Shown piece after piece: positions 48,069-57,977 of a stretch of 64,000 bases of DNA. The notes beneath the pieces were generated by a model, which was given only the letters and a program-made list of their open reading frames with translations, made no database searches and was not told where the DNA came from. Position 1 is the first letter of the stretch, and every line of letters starts with the position of its first letter. Both the position numbers and the translations under genes were made by a program. Source of the stretch: an uncultured Bacteroidia bacterium (GTDB lineage: Bacteria > Bacteroidota > Bacteroidia > Bacteroidales > UBA932); NCBI GenBank assembly GCA_902773925.1, contig CACYGI010000004.1, positions 186,001-250,000 on the forward strand, given 5' to 3'.

Positions 48069-48196
48069 GTTGTCGCCACAGCACTTTCCACCGAAGTAGG
48101 GGCGGGTGGCGGCAGGAAATCATAAGCAAAATGTCAAATCCGGTATTTTCAGCTTTTTTTAAAAACCCGCTCAGAAGTTCATTTTTTGGCGGTAAG

Positions 48197-48228
48197 TTTG
48201 GTTTTAATTATTTTTTTTTATAAGTTTG
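48197..48228 (+). promoter_or_regulatory. susC operon promoter in the 311-bp rpoC-susC gap
   Basis: TTTG (48197-48200), 20 bases, TAAGTTTG (48221-48228): a strong Bacteroidota promoter. The AT-rich leader of about 95 bases before the susC start at 48327 has no obvious hairpin. The rest of the 48016-48326 gap holds the rpoBC terminator and nothing else recognised. No sigma/anti-sigma pair or sensor gene is adjacent. Confidence 0.75.
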
Positions 48229-48326
48229 TAACCTAACCGCACTATGCTGAAGCGGCATTTTTTAAAATATTTGAGAGATAATATTTCATTTTTAAACCTA
48301 ATTATTAACCAAAACTTTTTTTCCTT

Positions 48327-51320
48327 ATGAAAAAAACAAGATTCGTTTTAACATGCCTCTTGCTGGCTGTAAGCTCTGTGCTGTTCGCGCAGAACATACA
48401 GGTGAGGGGTACTGTTACCGACGCTTCTACCGGTGAACCGGTTCCCTTCGCTGCTGTGCAGATCCAGGGCACCACTACCGGTACGGCTACGGATGCGAAC
48501 GGTGTCTACACCATCACGGCACCGTCCAAGGCGACACTCGTTTTCAGCTCGATGGGTTACCAGACCCAGTCCGTGGCTATCGAGGGTCGCGCAGTGGTCA
48601 ACTGCATCCTTGCAGTGGACAGCGAATTTCTCGATGATGTCATCGTCGTTGGTTATGGCACCACCCGCCGTGAGGCGAAGACCGGTGCCGTCGCGACGGT
48701 AAGCTCAGAAGAGATCGCCCAGGTTCCCGCCACTTCTGTCGACAAGATGCTGGCTGGTAAGATGGCCGGTGTGACCATTTCTTCCGAGTATGGTCAGCCT
48801 GGTTCCAACTCCCAGATCCGTATCCGCGGTACATCATCCATCAACGCAGGCAACGAGCCTCTGTGGGTGGTCGATGGTATTCCCGTGATGTCCGGTGACC
48901 AGGGTTACTTCACCAACTCCACCAACGCCATCGGCGCGATCAACCCCAACGATATCGAGAGCCTGACCGTCCTGAAGGACGCGGCAGCAGCTTCCATCTA
49001 CGGTTCACGCGCAGCTAACGGCGTCATTCTCGTCACCACCAAGTCTGGCAAGGCTGGCAAGGCTTCCTTCTCCGCAAGGGCCAAGTATGGTGTCACCACC
49101 ATCGCCAACGACAACAACTTCAGCGTGATGAATGCTCAGGAGCTTTATGATTTCTACAGCGCAGCCGCTACCAACGCAGGCAAGACCATCGGTGACTACT
49201 ACAGCCCGTCAGTCCTTGACGGTCCGATGACCGACTGGTTCCACGATCTGTTCCGCGTAGGTAAGATGCAGGAGTACGAGATCAACGCACAGGCAGGTAC
49301 GGACAAGAGCAAGTTCTATTCTTCACTCTCCTACTCCGATACCGAAGGTGTTGCTTACGCTACTCACTACAAGCGTCTCACCGGCCGTATCAACTCTGAC
49401 TACAAGCTCACCAGCAACCTCGAAATCGGTACCCGCGTCAACCTCGCATACACCGAGAACCGCGATACCGAGATGCAGAGCCTCTACTATTCCAACCCGT
49501 TCTTCGCAGGTCTTAGCATCCGTCCCTGGACCCCGATGAAAGACGAGAACGGCGAGTGGAACGTGAACATCCCGGAGAACTCCAACACCAACCCGATGTT
49601 CGTCGCTCTGGCACACGGTGAGGACCAGTGGGAGAAGCAGTTCCGCACACAGGCCGCTATGTTCCTGCAGTGGGAACCCGTCAAGAACCTCGTGATCAAG
49701 ACCAACAACATGTTCGAGACCACCTTCGGACAGGGCGTCCGCTACTGGGGTCCGGATCCGGGCGACACCGAGGGTGTCCTCCAGGGTTCAAGGAGCCAGT
49801 ATCTCCAGCTGACCACCTCCAACACCGTCACCTATACGATGGACTTCGACGATCATAACATCCGCCTGCTCGCAGGTCAGGAAGCAATGCGCCGCACCTA
49901 TGAAGGTATGTACGGCTACGCTCCCACGGTCGATGCAAAGATCCCTTACTTCTCGACTTCCATCGCAAGCGAGAGCCAGATCGAAGACTGGTTCAACGCA
50001 CGTACGATGCTCTCATTCTTCGGTAACGTCGATTACAACTACGCCAACAAGTACTTCGTTTCGGCTTCCATCCGTGAAGACGGTTCTTCGCTCTTCGGCG
50101 CAAAGAACAAGTGGGGTACCTTCTGGTCCGCAGCCGCATCATGGAACATCTCCAACGAGGAGTTCCTCAGCGACTCGAAGTGGCTGTCCCTCCTGAAGCT
50201 CCGTGCAAGCTACGGTGTCAACGGTAACAACAACATCAGCGCTTACCAGTCCTACGCAGTTTACTCTTCGGCAGCTTACAACGGTGCAAACGGTATGATG
50301 CCGACCCGTCCTTCGAACGAGACCCTCTCCTGGGAGAAGAACAAGACCTGGAACATCGGTCTGGACTTCGCATTCCTCAACAACCGCATTTCCGGTCAGG
50401 TCGATGTCTATGACCGTCTGACCACCGACATGCTGCTTGACAAGCAGGTCCCGGCAACCTCCGGTTTCACCTCCAACTTCATGAACATCGGTTCGATGCG
50501 CAACCGCGGCGTCGAGTTCCAGCTCGAGGGTGACGTGATCCGTACCCGCGACTTCAACTGGACCCTTGGTTTCAATATGGCGATCAACCGTTCGAAGGTC
50601 CTCGACCTCGGCGATGACGAGTGGATGGCTTCTTCTTATGACAGCCGCCTCCGCCACGTTGTCGGCCGCGAGTTCTACTCCTTCTATCTCCGTGATTACT
50701 ATGGTGTGGATCCGACCAACGGTGAAGCTCTCTGGCGTGCAACCGATCCCGAGCACCCGGATGATGATTCATACTATCTGCTGACCAACGACTTCAGCAA
50801 GTCCCGTTACATTTACGCAGGCTCTCCCGAAGCTAAGCTCACCGGTGGTTTCAACACCAGCATCAGCTACAAGGGTCTCAGCCTCAGCGCATTCTTCGAG
50901 TTCAAGACTGGCAATTACGTTTACGTCGGTGAAATGCGTTACCTCAACGCTGACGGTAACCAGATGACGATGAACCAGGTTTCTTCGGCTGCCAACTATT
51001 GGAAAGAACCCGGCGACACGGGTGTCAACCCGAAGCCTATCGCCGGCAACGCTACCAACTCCTACAATATCAGCTCTACCCGCTGGATGCAGAAGGGTGA
51101 CTACCTCCGTATCAAGGACGTGACCATCTCTTACAACCTTCCCGAGAAGCTCCTCAAGAGCATCAATATGAAGGGCATCAGACTGTATGTCAGCGCACTC
51201 AACCCTTACACGTTCCACGATGTTTACTGGTGGGATCCTGAGAGAGGTGAGGAAGGTATGGGCTTCGGTATCTACCCGCAGACCAAGTCTTATGCAGGCG
51301 GTATTGAAATCTCATTCTAA
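48327..51320 (+). CDS. susC: SusC/RagA-type TonB-dependent outer-membrane transporter
   Basis: A protein of 997 residues. Signal peptide at 1-21 (VSSVLFAQ), then a carboxypeptidase-regulatory-like beta-sandwich at about 24-100. A TonB-box-like DDVIVVGYGT comes next, then the plug with IRIRGTSSINAGNEPLWVVDGIP, and a 22-stranded-type barrel ending in aromatic EISF. Codon use is strongly biased, suggesting high expression. The substrate is unknown; energy would come from the TonB system at 8449-10343. Confidence 0.95.
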   Translation: MKKTRFVLTCLLLAVSSVLFAQNIQVRGTVTDASTGEPVPFAAVQIQGTTTGTATDANGVYTITAPSKATLVFSSMGYQTQSVAIEGRAVVNCILAVDSEFLDDVIVVGYGTTRREAKTGAVATVSSEEIAQVPATSVDKMLAGKMAGVTISSEYGQPGSNSQIRIRGTSSINAGNEPLWVVDGIPVMSGDQGYFTNSTNAIGAINPNDIESLTVLKDAAAASIYGSRAANGVILVTTKSGKAGKASFSARAKYGVTTIANDNNFSVMNAQELYDFYSAAATNAGKTIGDYYSPSVLDGPMTDWFHDLFRVGKMQEYEINAQAGTDKSKFYSSLSYSDTEGVAYATHYKRLTGRINSDYKLTSNLEIGTRVNLAYTENRDTEMQSLYYSNPFFAGLSIRPWTPMKDENGEWNVNIPENSNTNPMFVALAHGEDQWEKQFRTQAAMFLQWEPVKNLVIKTNNMFETTFGQGVRYWGPDPGDTEGVLQGSRSQYLQLTTSNTVTYTMDFDDHNIRLLAGQEAMRRTYEGMYGYAPTVDAKIPYFSTSIASESQIEDWFNARTMLSFFGNVDYNYANKYFVSASIREDGSSLFGAKNKWGTFWSAAASWNISNEEFLSDSKWLSLLKLRASYGVNGNNNISAYQSYAVYSSAAYNGANGMMPTRPSNETLSWEKNKTWNIGLDFAFLNNRISGQVDVYDRLTTDMLLDKQVPATSGFTSNFMNIGSMRNRGVEFQLEGDVIRTRDFNWTLGFNMAINRSKVLDLGDDEWMASSYDSRLRHVVGREFYSFYLRDYYGVDPTNGEALWRATDPEHPDDDSYYLLTNDFSKSRYIYAGSPEAKLTGGFNTSISYKGLSLSAFFEFKTGNYVYVGEMRYLNADGNQMTMNQVSSAANYWKEPGDTGVNPKPIAGNATNSYNISSTRWMQKGDYLRIKDVTISYNLPEKLLKSINMKGIRLYVSALNPYTFHDVYWWDPERGEEGMGFGIYPQTKSYAGGIEISF

Positions 51321-51338
51321 AGCAAGGAGGAAAAGATT

Positions 51339-52826
51339 ATGAAAAAATATTTTGTTATCGCTTTGTTAGCTGTTGTGGCTCTGACGACCTCCTGCAAGGG
51401 CTGGTTGACTGAGGAGCCTGTTATGAGCCAGAGCACCGAGCTTACCCTCTCCGACTATGATGGTCTGAACAAGGCAGTCGGTGGTGCTTATACTCCCCTT
51501 TGCGACGGTACATGGTATGGTGCATTCTATGTCCTGGACGCTGAAATGCGCGCCGGCAATGCACGTATCCCTGCTAATACCGAGTTCACTTCGGGCCGTA
51601 TGATGGTCCCGTACTATATGACCTATGAGCCGAGCGCAACCTCCGGCCTCTGGACATATGCATACTATCTGATTTCCTGCACCAACAACGTTCTGGACGT
51701 CATTGACAACCGGATCAACGACCTGCTCACCGGCAGCGTCACCCAGCAGGACATCGACAACCTGAAGGCTGAGGCACTCGCTCTCCGCGCACTTGCACAC
51801 TTCGACCTGCTCCGTCTCTACGGTCGTACCGACGGCAGCAACGGCGAATTTGGCGTCTGCCTTATCACCACTCCCCAGCTGCCTACCGACATGCCGGCAC
51901 GCGCAACTGTTGCCCAGACATTCGAAAGCATCATCAACGACCTGACCACGGCTGAAAGCCTCATGGCTCCCGGTTATGTCCGCGGCGGTGTCGCTGATAC
52001 CAAGGCTACCATCACCCCCAACGTGATCAAGGCCCTTCTCGCACGCGTATATCTGTACAACAAGAACTGGCAGAAGGCTGCTGACTATGCTACCGCTATC
52101 ATCAACAGCAATGAGTACACTCTCTGGACTGCTGATGAGTACACCTCCGTCTGGGGCAAGGAAGTCGCAGGCAAGGGCGGTGAGGTCATCTTCGAAGTCT
52201 ATGGCAAGCAGGCTAACGCATACGATGAGTACTGGGAGGGTCCTTCACATATGACCAACCCTGTCGGTTACGCTGACTGCGCCGCTTCGAGCGCACTCAC
52301 CTCTCTCTTCGATGCAGGTGACGTCCGCGGTACCACCGGTGTTCGCGGCAAGGATGACGGCAACGTCATGTTTGCTACCGACGCCGCACAGGCATCCAAT
52401 ACTCTCTGGACAATGAAGTACATGGGCAAGGGTGAAGGCAATGCCACCACCACCCCTGACGTGAACAACGTCATCGTCCTTCGTCTCTCTGAAATGTATC
52501 TGATCCGTGCAGAAGCTATCCTCAACGGCGCATCCGTTGCAGGTGCTACCGCACTGAGCGATATCAACGCTATCCGCGCCAACCGTAACGCCGCTGCCCT
52601 GACAAGCGCAAGCAAGCAGGACGTGGCTAAGGAGCGTATCCTCGAACTCAACTTCGAAGGTCACCTCTGGTTTGACCTCGACCGCACGGGCAGCACCCTC
52701 AGCTATGCTGACGGCACTGTCACCCGCGAGCTCGACGCCAACAGCAAGTTCTGGGCACTTCCCATTCCGAAGAGCCAGATTGACCTCAACGAGAATCTTA
52801 AGCAAAATCCTGGTTACGGGGTATAA
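51339..52826 (+). CDS. susD: SusD/RagB-type surface substrate-binding lipoprotein
   Basis: A protein of 495 residues. The lipobox ALTTSC puts the acylated cysteine at residue 19, followed by KGWLTEEP, the usual SusD start. TPR-like helices (LKAEALALRALAHFDLLRLYG, ALLARVYLYNKNWQKAADYA) and the C-terminal LRLSEMYLIRAEAI motif are diagnostic. It would form the lid of the SusC barrel. It starts 18 bases after susC. Confidence 0.95.
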   Translation: MKKYFVIALLAVVALTTSCKGWLTEEPVMSQSTELTLSDYDGLNKAVGGAYTPLCDGTWYGAFYVLDAEMRAGNARIPANTEFTSGRMMVPYYMTYEPSATSGLWTYAYYLISCTNNVLDVIDNRINDLLTGSVTQQDIDNLKAEALALRALAHFDLLRLYGRTDGSNGEFGVCLITTPQLPTDMPARATVAQTFESIINDLTTAESLMAPGYVRGGVADTKATITPNVIKALLARVYLYNKNWQKAADYATAIINSNEYTLWTADEYTSVWGKEVAGKGGEVIFEVYGKQANAYDEYWEGPSHMTNPVGYADCAASSALTSLFDAGDVRGTTGVRGKDDGNVMFATDAAQASNTLWTMKYMGKGEGNATTTPDVNNVIVLRLSEMYLIRAEAILNGASVAGATALSDINAIRANRNAAALTSASKQDVAKERILELNFEGHLWFDLDRTGSTLSYADGTVTRELDANSKFWALPIPKSQIDLNENLKQNPGYGV

Positions 52827-52838
52827 TCGACTACAGTT

Positions 52839-53699
52839 ATGAAGAAAATATTTGCATTTTTCAGCATTGCAGCACTGGGTCTGCTGACCGTATCCTGCAA
52901 TATCAATGAGATGCCGAAATTCAATCCCGACGACGCTTTCGCTGCTTTCCAGAAGTCAACTCTGAAAATCTCCGAGGACGGCGGTTCCCTTACCATTCCC
53001 GTGCACATCACTTCTCTCGGCGGTGTAGCTACCACTGTCACCTATGAGTTCGTAGATGGTACGGCTGTCAAGGGCGTGGATTACGAAGATGCAAGCGGTA
53101 CCGGTTCTCTCACCTTCGCTGCAACCGAAGATACGAAGAACATCACCGTCAACATCATTCCTCATATCGGCACTTTCACCGGCGACCTCAACTTCACTGT
53201 CAAGTTCAAGTCAACCGGTGACGTCAAGGTCGGTGCAAGCAACACCTGCACTGTCACCATCAGCGATACCGATCACCCGCTGGCAATAATTCTCGGTACC
53301 TACACCGCTACAGGTGAGGGCTATTGGGACGGCGTTTACAGCTGGGCTATGGAATACAAGAAGGACGTATCCGATGTCACCAAGGTCTGGATTGACAATA
53401 TCTTCGGTGACAGCGGCTGGTCTGGCGATGATACTATGTTCTACGGCGTTGTCAACGACGAGAAGACCAAGATCACCGTTCCTCTTGGACAGGAGACCGA
53501 GTACAAGTATCAGGGTACTACGGCTTGCCTCCTTCTGGGCTTCGACGGTACTGGTGGTTACGATGAAGGCAACATCGAGATCGCTATCGAGGATAACGGT
53601 GCTACCCTCAAGTTTGACAATGTTTTCGGCCCGGCACTCTACATCCCCGGCGCAGGTTACGTCAACATCATTTATCCTGGTATCGTCTGCAAGAAATAA
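52839..53699 (+). CDS. surface lipoprotein with Calx-beta-like domain
   Basis: A protein of 286 residues. The lipobox LLTVSC gives a lipid anchor at about residue 20. A Calx-beta-like domain is at about residues 40-145 (the pattern VDGTAVKGVDYEDASGTGSL with TVTISDTD). A second beta-rich domain follows, with WSGDDTMFYGV and YPGIVCKK at the end. The position directly after susD suggests an accessory surface-binding protein for the same nutrient. No catalytic motif is visible. Confidence 0.75.
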   Translation: MKKIFAFFSIAALGLLTVSCNINEMPKFNPDDAFAAFQKSTLKISEDGGSLTIPVHITSLGGVATTVTYEFVDGTAVKGVDYEDASGTGSLTFAATEDTKNITVNIIPHIGTFTGDLNFTVKFKSTGDVKVGASNTCTVTISDTDHPLAIILGTYTATGEGYWDGVYSWAMEYKKDVSDVTKVWIDNIFGDSGWSGDDTMFYGVVNDEKTKITVPLGQETEYKYQGTTACLLLGFDGTGGYDEGNIEIAIEDNGATLKFDNVFGPALYIPGAGYVNIIYPGIVCKK

Positions 53700-53719
53700 A
53701 CAGACATTACCTTGTGTCA

Positions 53720-53756
53720 AAAAGGAGAGAAACTTTCATTTCTCTCCTTTTTTTCA
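53720..53756 (+). terminator. terminator of the susCD operon
   Basis: GGAGAGAAA and TTTCTCTCC form a 9-bp stem around CTTTCA, followed by a run of T. It separates the susCD unit from the protease operon. Confidence 0.85.
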
Positions 53757-53790
53757 TATTTTCGTGCTTACTAACCAAATTGCGCGCATC

Positions 53791-54462
53791 ATGAAACGTT
53801 CTGTCATTATGATTCTGGTATGCCTGATGGCTGCGACTGCGTTCGCACAAGGCGAGATCTATACCTCCTGGCCATATTATTACTCTGATTTCCAGGAAGG
53901 GACGATACTTCTTACGGGAGGCCGCAGGCACACCCGTCCGCTCAACGTGCATCTGCTCGAGGGCAAGATCCATTTCGTCGACGAAGGCGGCATCATCCGC
54001 GAAGCTGACAACGGCAAGATGATCAACGCGCAGATCGGCAACGACCTTTATAAACGGGTCGATGGCCGGCTGATGCAGGTGATTCCCGGTCCGGATGACA
54101 ACCATTTCATAGCAGTGAGCCGCATAGCAGACCTGCAGGCGCTCAACGAGACCGGAGGCGCATACGGAGTATCTTCGACCTCCTCCTCTACCCGCAAGCT
54201 TTCCTCTCTCGAGACGTCCCAGGTGATCAATACGCACCATATGGATATCCTGCAGCACAAGGAGGACGGTACCCGTCTTAGCATCAAGACCGAGTATTAC
54301 ATCGTCCGCGGCTACCAGAGCGTCAAGGCTACGAAGCGCGATATCAACAAGAGCCTCGACAAAGAAGGCAAGGCCCGTTTCAAGGCCTTCCTGAAGGATC
54401 ACAAGATCAACTGGAAGGACCCCGAGAGCCTCAAACAATTATTTGAATTCTACAATGACTGA
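53791..54462 (+). CDS. exported protein of unknown function
   Basis: A protein of 223 residues from the ATG at 53791 (MKRSVIMILVCLMAATAFAQ, a signal peptide). The longer open frame upstream was rejected because it covers the terminator and shadows the Calx-beta gene. The mature part is polar (GRRHTRPLNVHLLEGKIHFV) with a serine-rich linker near residue 130 and a helical C terminus. No family is recognised. It is joined to the protease gene with no gap, so a linked role is likely. Confidence 0.7.
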   Translation: MKRSVIMILVCLMAATAFAQGEIYTSWPYYYSDFQEGTILLTGGRRHTRPLNVHLLEGKIHFVDEGGIIREADNGKMINAQIGNDLYKRVDGRLMQVIPGPDDNHFIAVSRIADLQALNETGGAYGVSSTSSSTRKLSSLETSQVINTHHMDILQHKEDGTRLSIKTEYYIVRGYQSVKATKRDINKSLDKEGKARFKAFLKDHKINWKDPESLKQLFEFYND

Positions 54463-54463
54463 T

Positions 54464-57085
54464 ATGAGAAGATATCTTCTTGCCTGCCTGGCGGCCGGAG
54501 CGCTGCTGGCATCCTGCACGGTCGAGCCCGTCGTGGAGGAGACCATCGATACCCCTGACGGAGCGCTGCCCGTATCGACATTCGAGCAGGGCCACATCCG
54601 CGTGTATCTCGATGAAGAGATGACCCGTCTTATCGAAGAAAATGAGGAATCAATGGAACTTACCAAGGCCGGGCAGACCCTGCCGGGCTTCAGGATGGAG
54701 CGTACGTTCCCCTATGCCGGAGAGTTTGAGGCCCGCACGCGCGAGGCCGGGCTGCACCGCTGGTATGACGTATATTTCGATGAGCGGATGCCTCTTACCA
54801 AGGCGGGAGGCACCATAGAGGATATTTTCGCCGGATGCCAGATCGAGTACCGCCCCCTGACCCGCCGCGCATACGATCAGACGGTGATCGTCGTTCCCGC
54901 CCCCGCTGAGCCGGAGGAAAATGACGCCATTTTCAATGATCCGATGCTGGAGCGCCAGTGGCACTACTACAATGACGGCCACGCCGGCGGAATGGTCGCA
55001 GGATGCGACGTGAACGTGATGCCCGTCTGGATGGACGGTGTCACGGGAGACCGGAACGTTATCGTAGCGGTCGTGGACGGCGGCGTGGATTATCAGCACG
55101 AGGACCTTGCAGCCAATATGTGGCAGGATCCTTCCCGCACCAATGAATCGCACGGTTATAATTTCAAGGACCGTAGCTACACCATCCATCCTGAAGAGCA
55201 CGGTACGCACGTGGCCGGCACGATCGCCGCCGTCAACAACAACGGCAAGGGCGTCTGCGGTATTGCCGGAGGCGATGCTGCAAAGGGCATCGGCGGCGTG
55301 CAGATCATGACCTGCCAGATCTTCGACGACTCTTCGGCAAAGCAGACCAGCGGCAACGGTGCCGCAGCCATCAAGTGGGCGGCGGACCACGGCGCAGTGA
55401 TCGCCCAGAACAGCTGGGGCTATATCAATATCAACTACGTCCCGGCCTCGGATATTGCAGCCATCGATTATTTCAATGACCACGCAGGCCTCGACAAGAA
55501 CGGCAACCAGGTCGGCCCGATGGCCGGCGGTATAGTGATTTTCTCGGCCGGCAATGATAACGACGACTTCGGCAGTCCCGCCGCATACGAAGGCGCGTTG
55601 TCAGTGGCCAGCGTAGGCGCGGACTATATCCGTGCATACTATTCCAATTTCGGCGACTGGGTCGATATTATGGCTCCCGGAGGCGATGCCAAAAAGGGAT
55701 ATCAGATTATGAGTACCCTCACGAGCAACCGCTACGGCCTAATGCAGGGCACATCGATGGCCTGCCCGCACGTTTCCGGCGTAGCCGCGCTGGTCATCTC
55801 CCGATGCGGCGGACCCGGTTTTACGCGCAATCACCTCTGGAACCGTCTGGTCAATCTGGTGCAGGATGTCTCGGCATATAACCGCGGTTACGCACTTGGC
55901 AGCGGCCTGGTGGACGCAGAAGGTGCGACTTCTTCGACCAGCAGCGTTCCGCCCGCACCGGTCACGGACCTGCAGGTCTCGCTCGTCAAATCCAACTTCC
56001 TGGAGTTCTCCCTGACCGTTACGGCCAATCCTGACGGAGCGAAGGCCAACGGATTCAATATCTACTACGACACGGAGCCGTTTACGGATACCAAGGGCAT
56101 CTCTTACAAGACCTACAAGACCGGCTCTCTCCAGGCGGGCGACGTGCTCGATGACATCATCAGCCGCCTCGAGTTCGAAACGACTTACTATTTCGCCTGT
56201 ACGGCATTCGACCGTATCGGCAATTCCTCCGCCCTGTCCAATCTGGTGAGCGTCACCACGGGCCCCAATCACGCGCCGCAGATCACCACGACGGATGATC
56301 TGACCTTCACGCTCAAGGCTCACGAACGCGCTCAGCTCACATTCGTCTATTCGGATGAGGACGGACACAGCGTCCACTCGGAGATCAAACCCGGATCGAA
56401 GGCCGATACGCTGATGCCAATGGACAAGAATTCATTCATCCAGAAGGTGGACATTATCGGCCGCAATGCGCCCGCAGGGACTTACACGAGCATCCTTGAG
56501 GCTCTCGACGAATATGACCTCGGCACGCAGATAAGCTATACTTATACCATCCTTCCCAACCACGGCCCGGTAGTGATCAAGGATATCGACGATATGCTTT
56601 TCTCGGGCAAGAATGAGCTGTTGGAGATCGACCTGCGGCAGATATTCAATGACCAGGACGGAGAGACGCTTACATACAAGACCGAATGCTCGGACAATGA
56701 CGTGCTCAATCTCCACGAGCGCGAAGGTATCCTCTATATCACTACGCTCCGTTACGGCAGCTGTGATTGCAGCGTAACGGCAAAGGATGCCCTGGGCGAG
56801 ACGGCGACGACTTCTTTCCGCACGCTGACGCGTGATAACAGCCGCCCGCTGGATATCTATCCTACGCAGGTCAAGGACGGAAAGATATATATCCGCACCA
56901 CCAAGGAGGAGCAGGTCCGCGTCCAGATCGCCGGCACGACCGGCAGCACGGTGCTTGACATTACCGGCACCGCGACACCATTCGATCCGCTGGCGGTGGA
57001 TATCAGCGCCCTGAGCGCCGGCCCCTACTCCGTCGCCGTTACTTATGACAATAAAGTCGAACTCCAAAATATAGTCAAGTTATGA
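54464..57085 (+). CDS. subtilisin-like (S8) serine protease lipoprotein with T9SS-type C-terminal domain
   Basis: A protein of 873 residues from the ATG at 54464; an ATG at 54455 is possible but weaker. The lipobox LLASC puts the cysteine near residue 18. A propeptide-like region to about 190 precedes the S8 catalytic triad: D205 (VVDGGVDY), H249 (HGTHVAGT) and S431 (GTSMACPH), with N near 314 in AQNSWGY. Two or more beta-sandwich domains follow, including fibronectin type III-like segments. The final 75 residues, from IYPTQVKDGKIYIR to SAGPYSVAVTYD and IVKL, resemble a type IX sorting domain. It overlaps the next gene by 4 bases. Confidence 0.85.
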   Translation: MRRYLLACLAAGALLASCTVEPVVEETIDTPDGALPVSTFEQGHIRVYLDEEMTRLIEENEESMELTKAGQTLPGFRMERTFPYAGEFEARTREAGLHRWYDVYFDERMPLTKAGGTIEDIFAGCQIEYRPLTRRAYDQTVIVVPAPAEPEENDAIFNDPMLERQWHYYNDGHAGGMVAGCDVNVMPVWMDGVTGDRNVIVAVVDGGVDYQHEDLAANMWQDPSRTNESHGYNFKDRSYTIHPEEHGTHVAGTIAAVNNNGKGVCGIAGGDAAKGIGGVQIMTCQIFDDSSAKQTSGNGAAAIKWAADHGAVIAQNSWGYININYVPASDIAAIDYFNDHAGLDKNGNQVGPMAGGIVIFSAGNDNDDFGSPAAYEGALSVASVGADYIRAYYSNFGDWVDIMAPGGDAKKGYQIMSTLTSNRYGLMQGTSMACPHVSGVAALVISRCGGPGFTRNHLWNRLVNLVQDVSAYNRGYALGSGLVDAEGATSSTSSVPPAPVTDLQVSLVKSNFLEFSLTVTANPDGAKANGFNIYYDTEPFTDTKGISYKTYKTGSLQAGDVLDDIISRLEFETTYYFACTAFDRIGNSSALSNLVSVTTGPNHAPQITTTDDLTFTLKAHERAQLTFVYSDEDGHSVHSEIKPGSKADTLMPMDKNSFIQKVDIIGRNAPAGTYTSILEALDEYDLGTQISYTYTILPNHGPVVIKDIDDMLFSGKNELLEIDLRQIFNDQDGETLTYKTECSDNDVLNLHEREGILYITTLRYGSCDCSVTAKDALGETATTSFRTLTRDNSRPLDIYPTQVKDGKIYIRTTKEEQVRVQIAGTTGSTVLDITGTATPFDPLAVDISALSAGPYSVAVTYDNKVELQNIVKL

Positions 57086-57975
57086 GAAAAATAGTACTCT
57101 GCCTTGCCGCCGTTGCAGGTATGATCTTGTCCTGGAATGCCTCCGGACAGTCTTTTGGAGCACTCGTATATTCGGGTGACGCCCGTGCGCTTGCCGCCGG
57201 CGATGCCGTCTTCACCACTCCGGATATGGCACTGAGCAAAATCCGCGCTGACATATCTTACGGTATGTGGCAGCCCTATGCGCTCAACAACAATATTTTG
57301 GATTTCAACGGCCGGATGTCGCTCGGCAAGTCGTTCGGGCTTCATATCGGCTACAGGCTCAACAATATCGCCGCCTACGAGGTTGTCGATGAAAACGGCA
57401 ATGAGAAGGGGACGTTCGATCCTTCGGAGCATTATTTCACCGCCGGAGTCGCCCTGCGCCTGGCTGACAAGATATATGTCGATGTTGACGGCCGGTTTAT
57501 GACGGGAAGTCTGGCCGAAGGTATCTCTACTTCCGCCTTTGCGACTGACATTACCGCCCGCTACTCTACCGAGAGCTTTACAGCCGGCATCCGCCTGGCC
57601 AATCTGGGCACGACCTACACAGTCTCAAATGTCGATTACTCGCTGCCGCTCAACGTGCGCGCAGGAGGAGAGTATCGCCTGACTTTTGCCGGAGGCGACC
57701 ATTGCCTCGCCATTGGCGCCGATATCGCGTATTTCCTCCCTGAATCTTACCGCTCACTGATGGCTGGTGCTTCGATTGAATACAATTACGACCGCATGAT
57801 CTTCGTCCGCGGCGGTTACCGTTACTCTTCGGCAGCTGATAAGGTGCCCGGATTTGTATCGCTCGGAGCCGGTTTCCGGTTCAAGGGCGTCGAGTTCAAT
57901 GCAGCCTACCTGCTGGCTTCTACCGGCACGCCGGTCAGCGGCTCTATGATTTTCGGACTTGCCTTCGCGATATAG
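57082..57975 (+). CDS. PorV/PorQ-family outer-membrane beta-barrel protein
   Basis: A protein of 297 residues. A signal peptide ends NASGQS, followed by GDARALAAGDA, reminiscent of the DARAxGMG start of PorV-type barrels. About fourteen amphipathic strands follow, ending in FGLAFAI. PorV carries T9SS cargo to the surface; PorQ acts in the same system. The 4-base overlap with a protease bearing a T9SS-like tail suggests a dedicated pairing, which is inferred. Confidence 0.75.
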   Translation: MRKIVLCLAAVAGMILSWNASGQSFGALVYSGDARALAAGDAVFTTPDMALSKIRADISYGMWQPYALNNNILDFNGRMSLGKSFGLHIGYRLNNIAAYEVVDENGNEKGTFDPSEHYFTAGVALRLADKIYVDVDGRFMTGSLAEGISTSAFATDITARYSTESFTAGIRLANLGTTYTVSNVDYSLPLNVRAGGEYRLTFAGGDHCLAIGADIAYFLPESYRSLMAGASIEYNYDRMIFVRGGYRYSSAADKVPGFVSLGAGFRFKGVEFNAAYLLASTGTPVSGSMIFGLAFAI

Positions 57976-57977
57976 GG

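Noticed and set aside
53314..53790. 159-residue extension upstream of the unknown exported protein
   Set aside because: It shadows the Calx-beta gene and crosses a terminator; a clean signal peptide starts at 53791.
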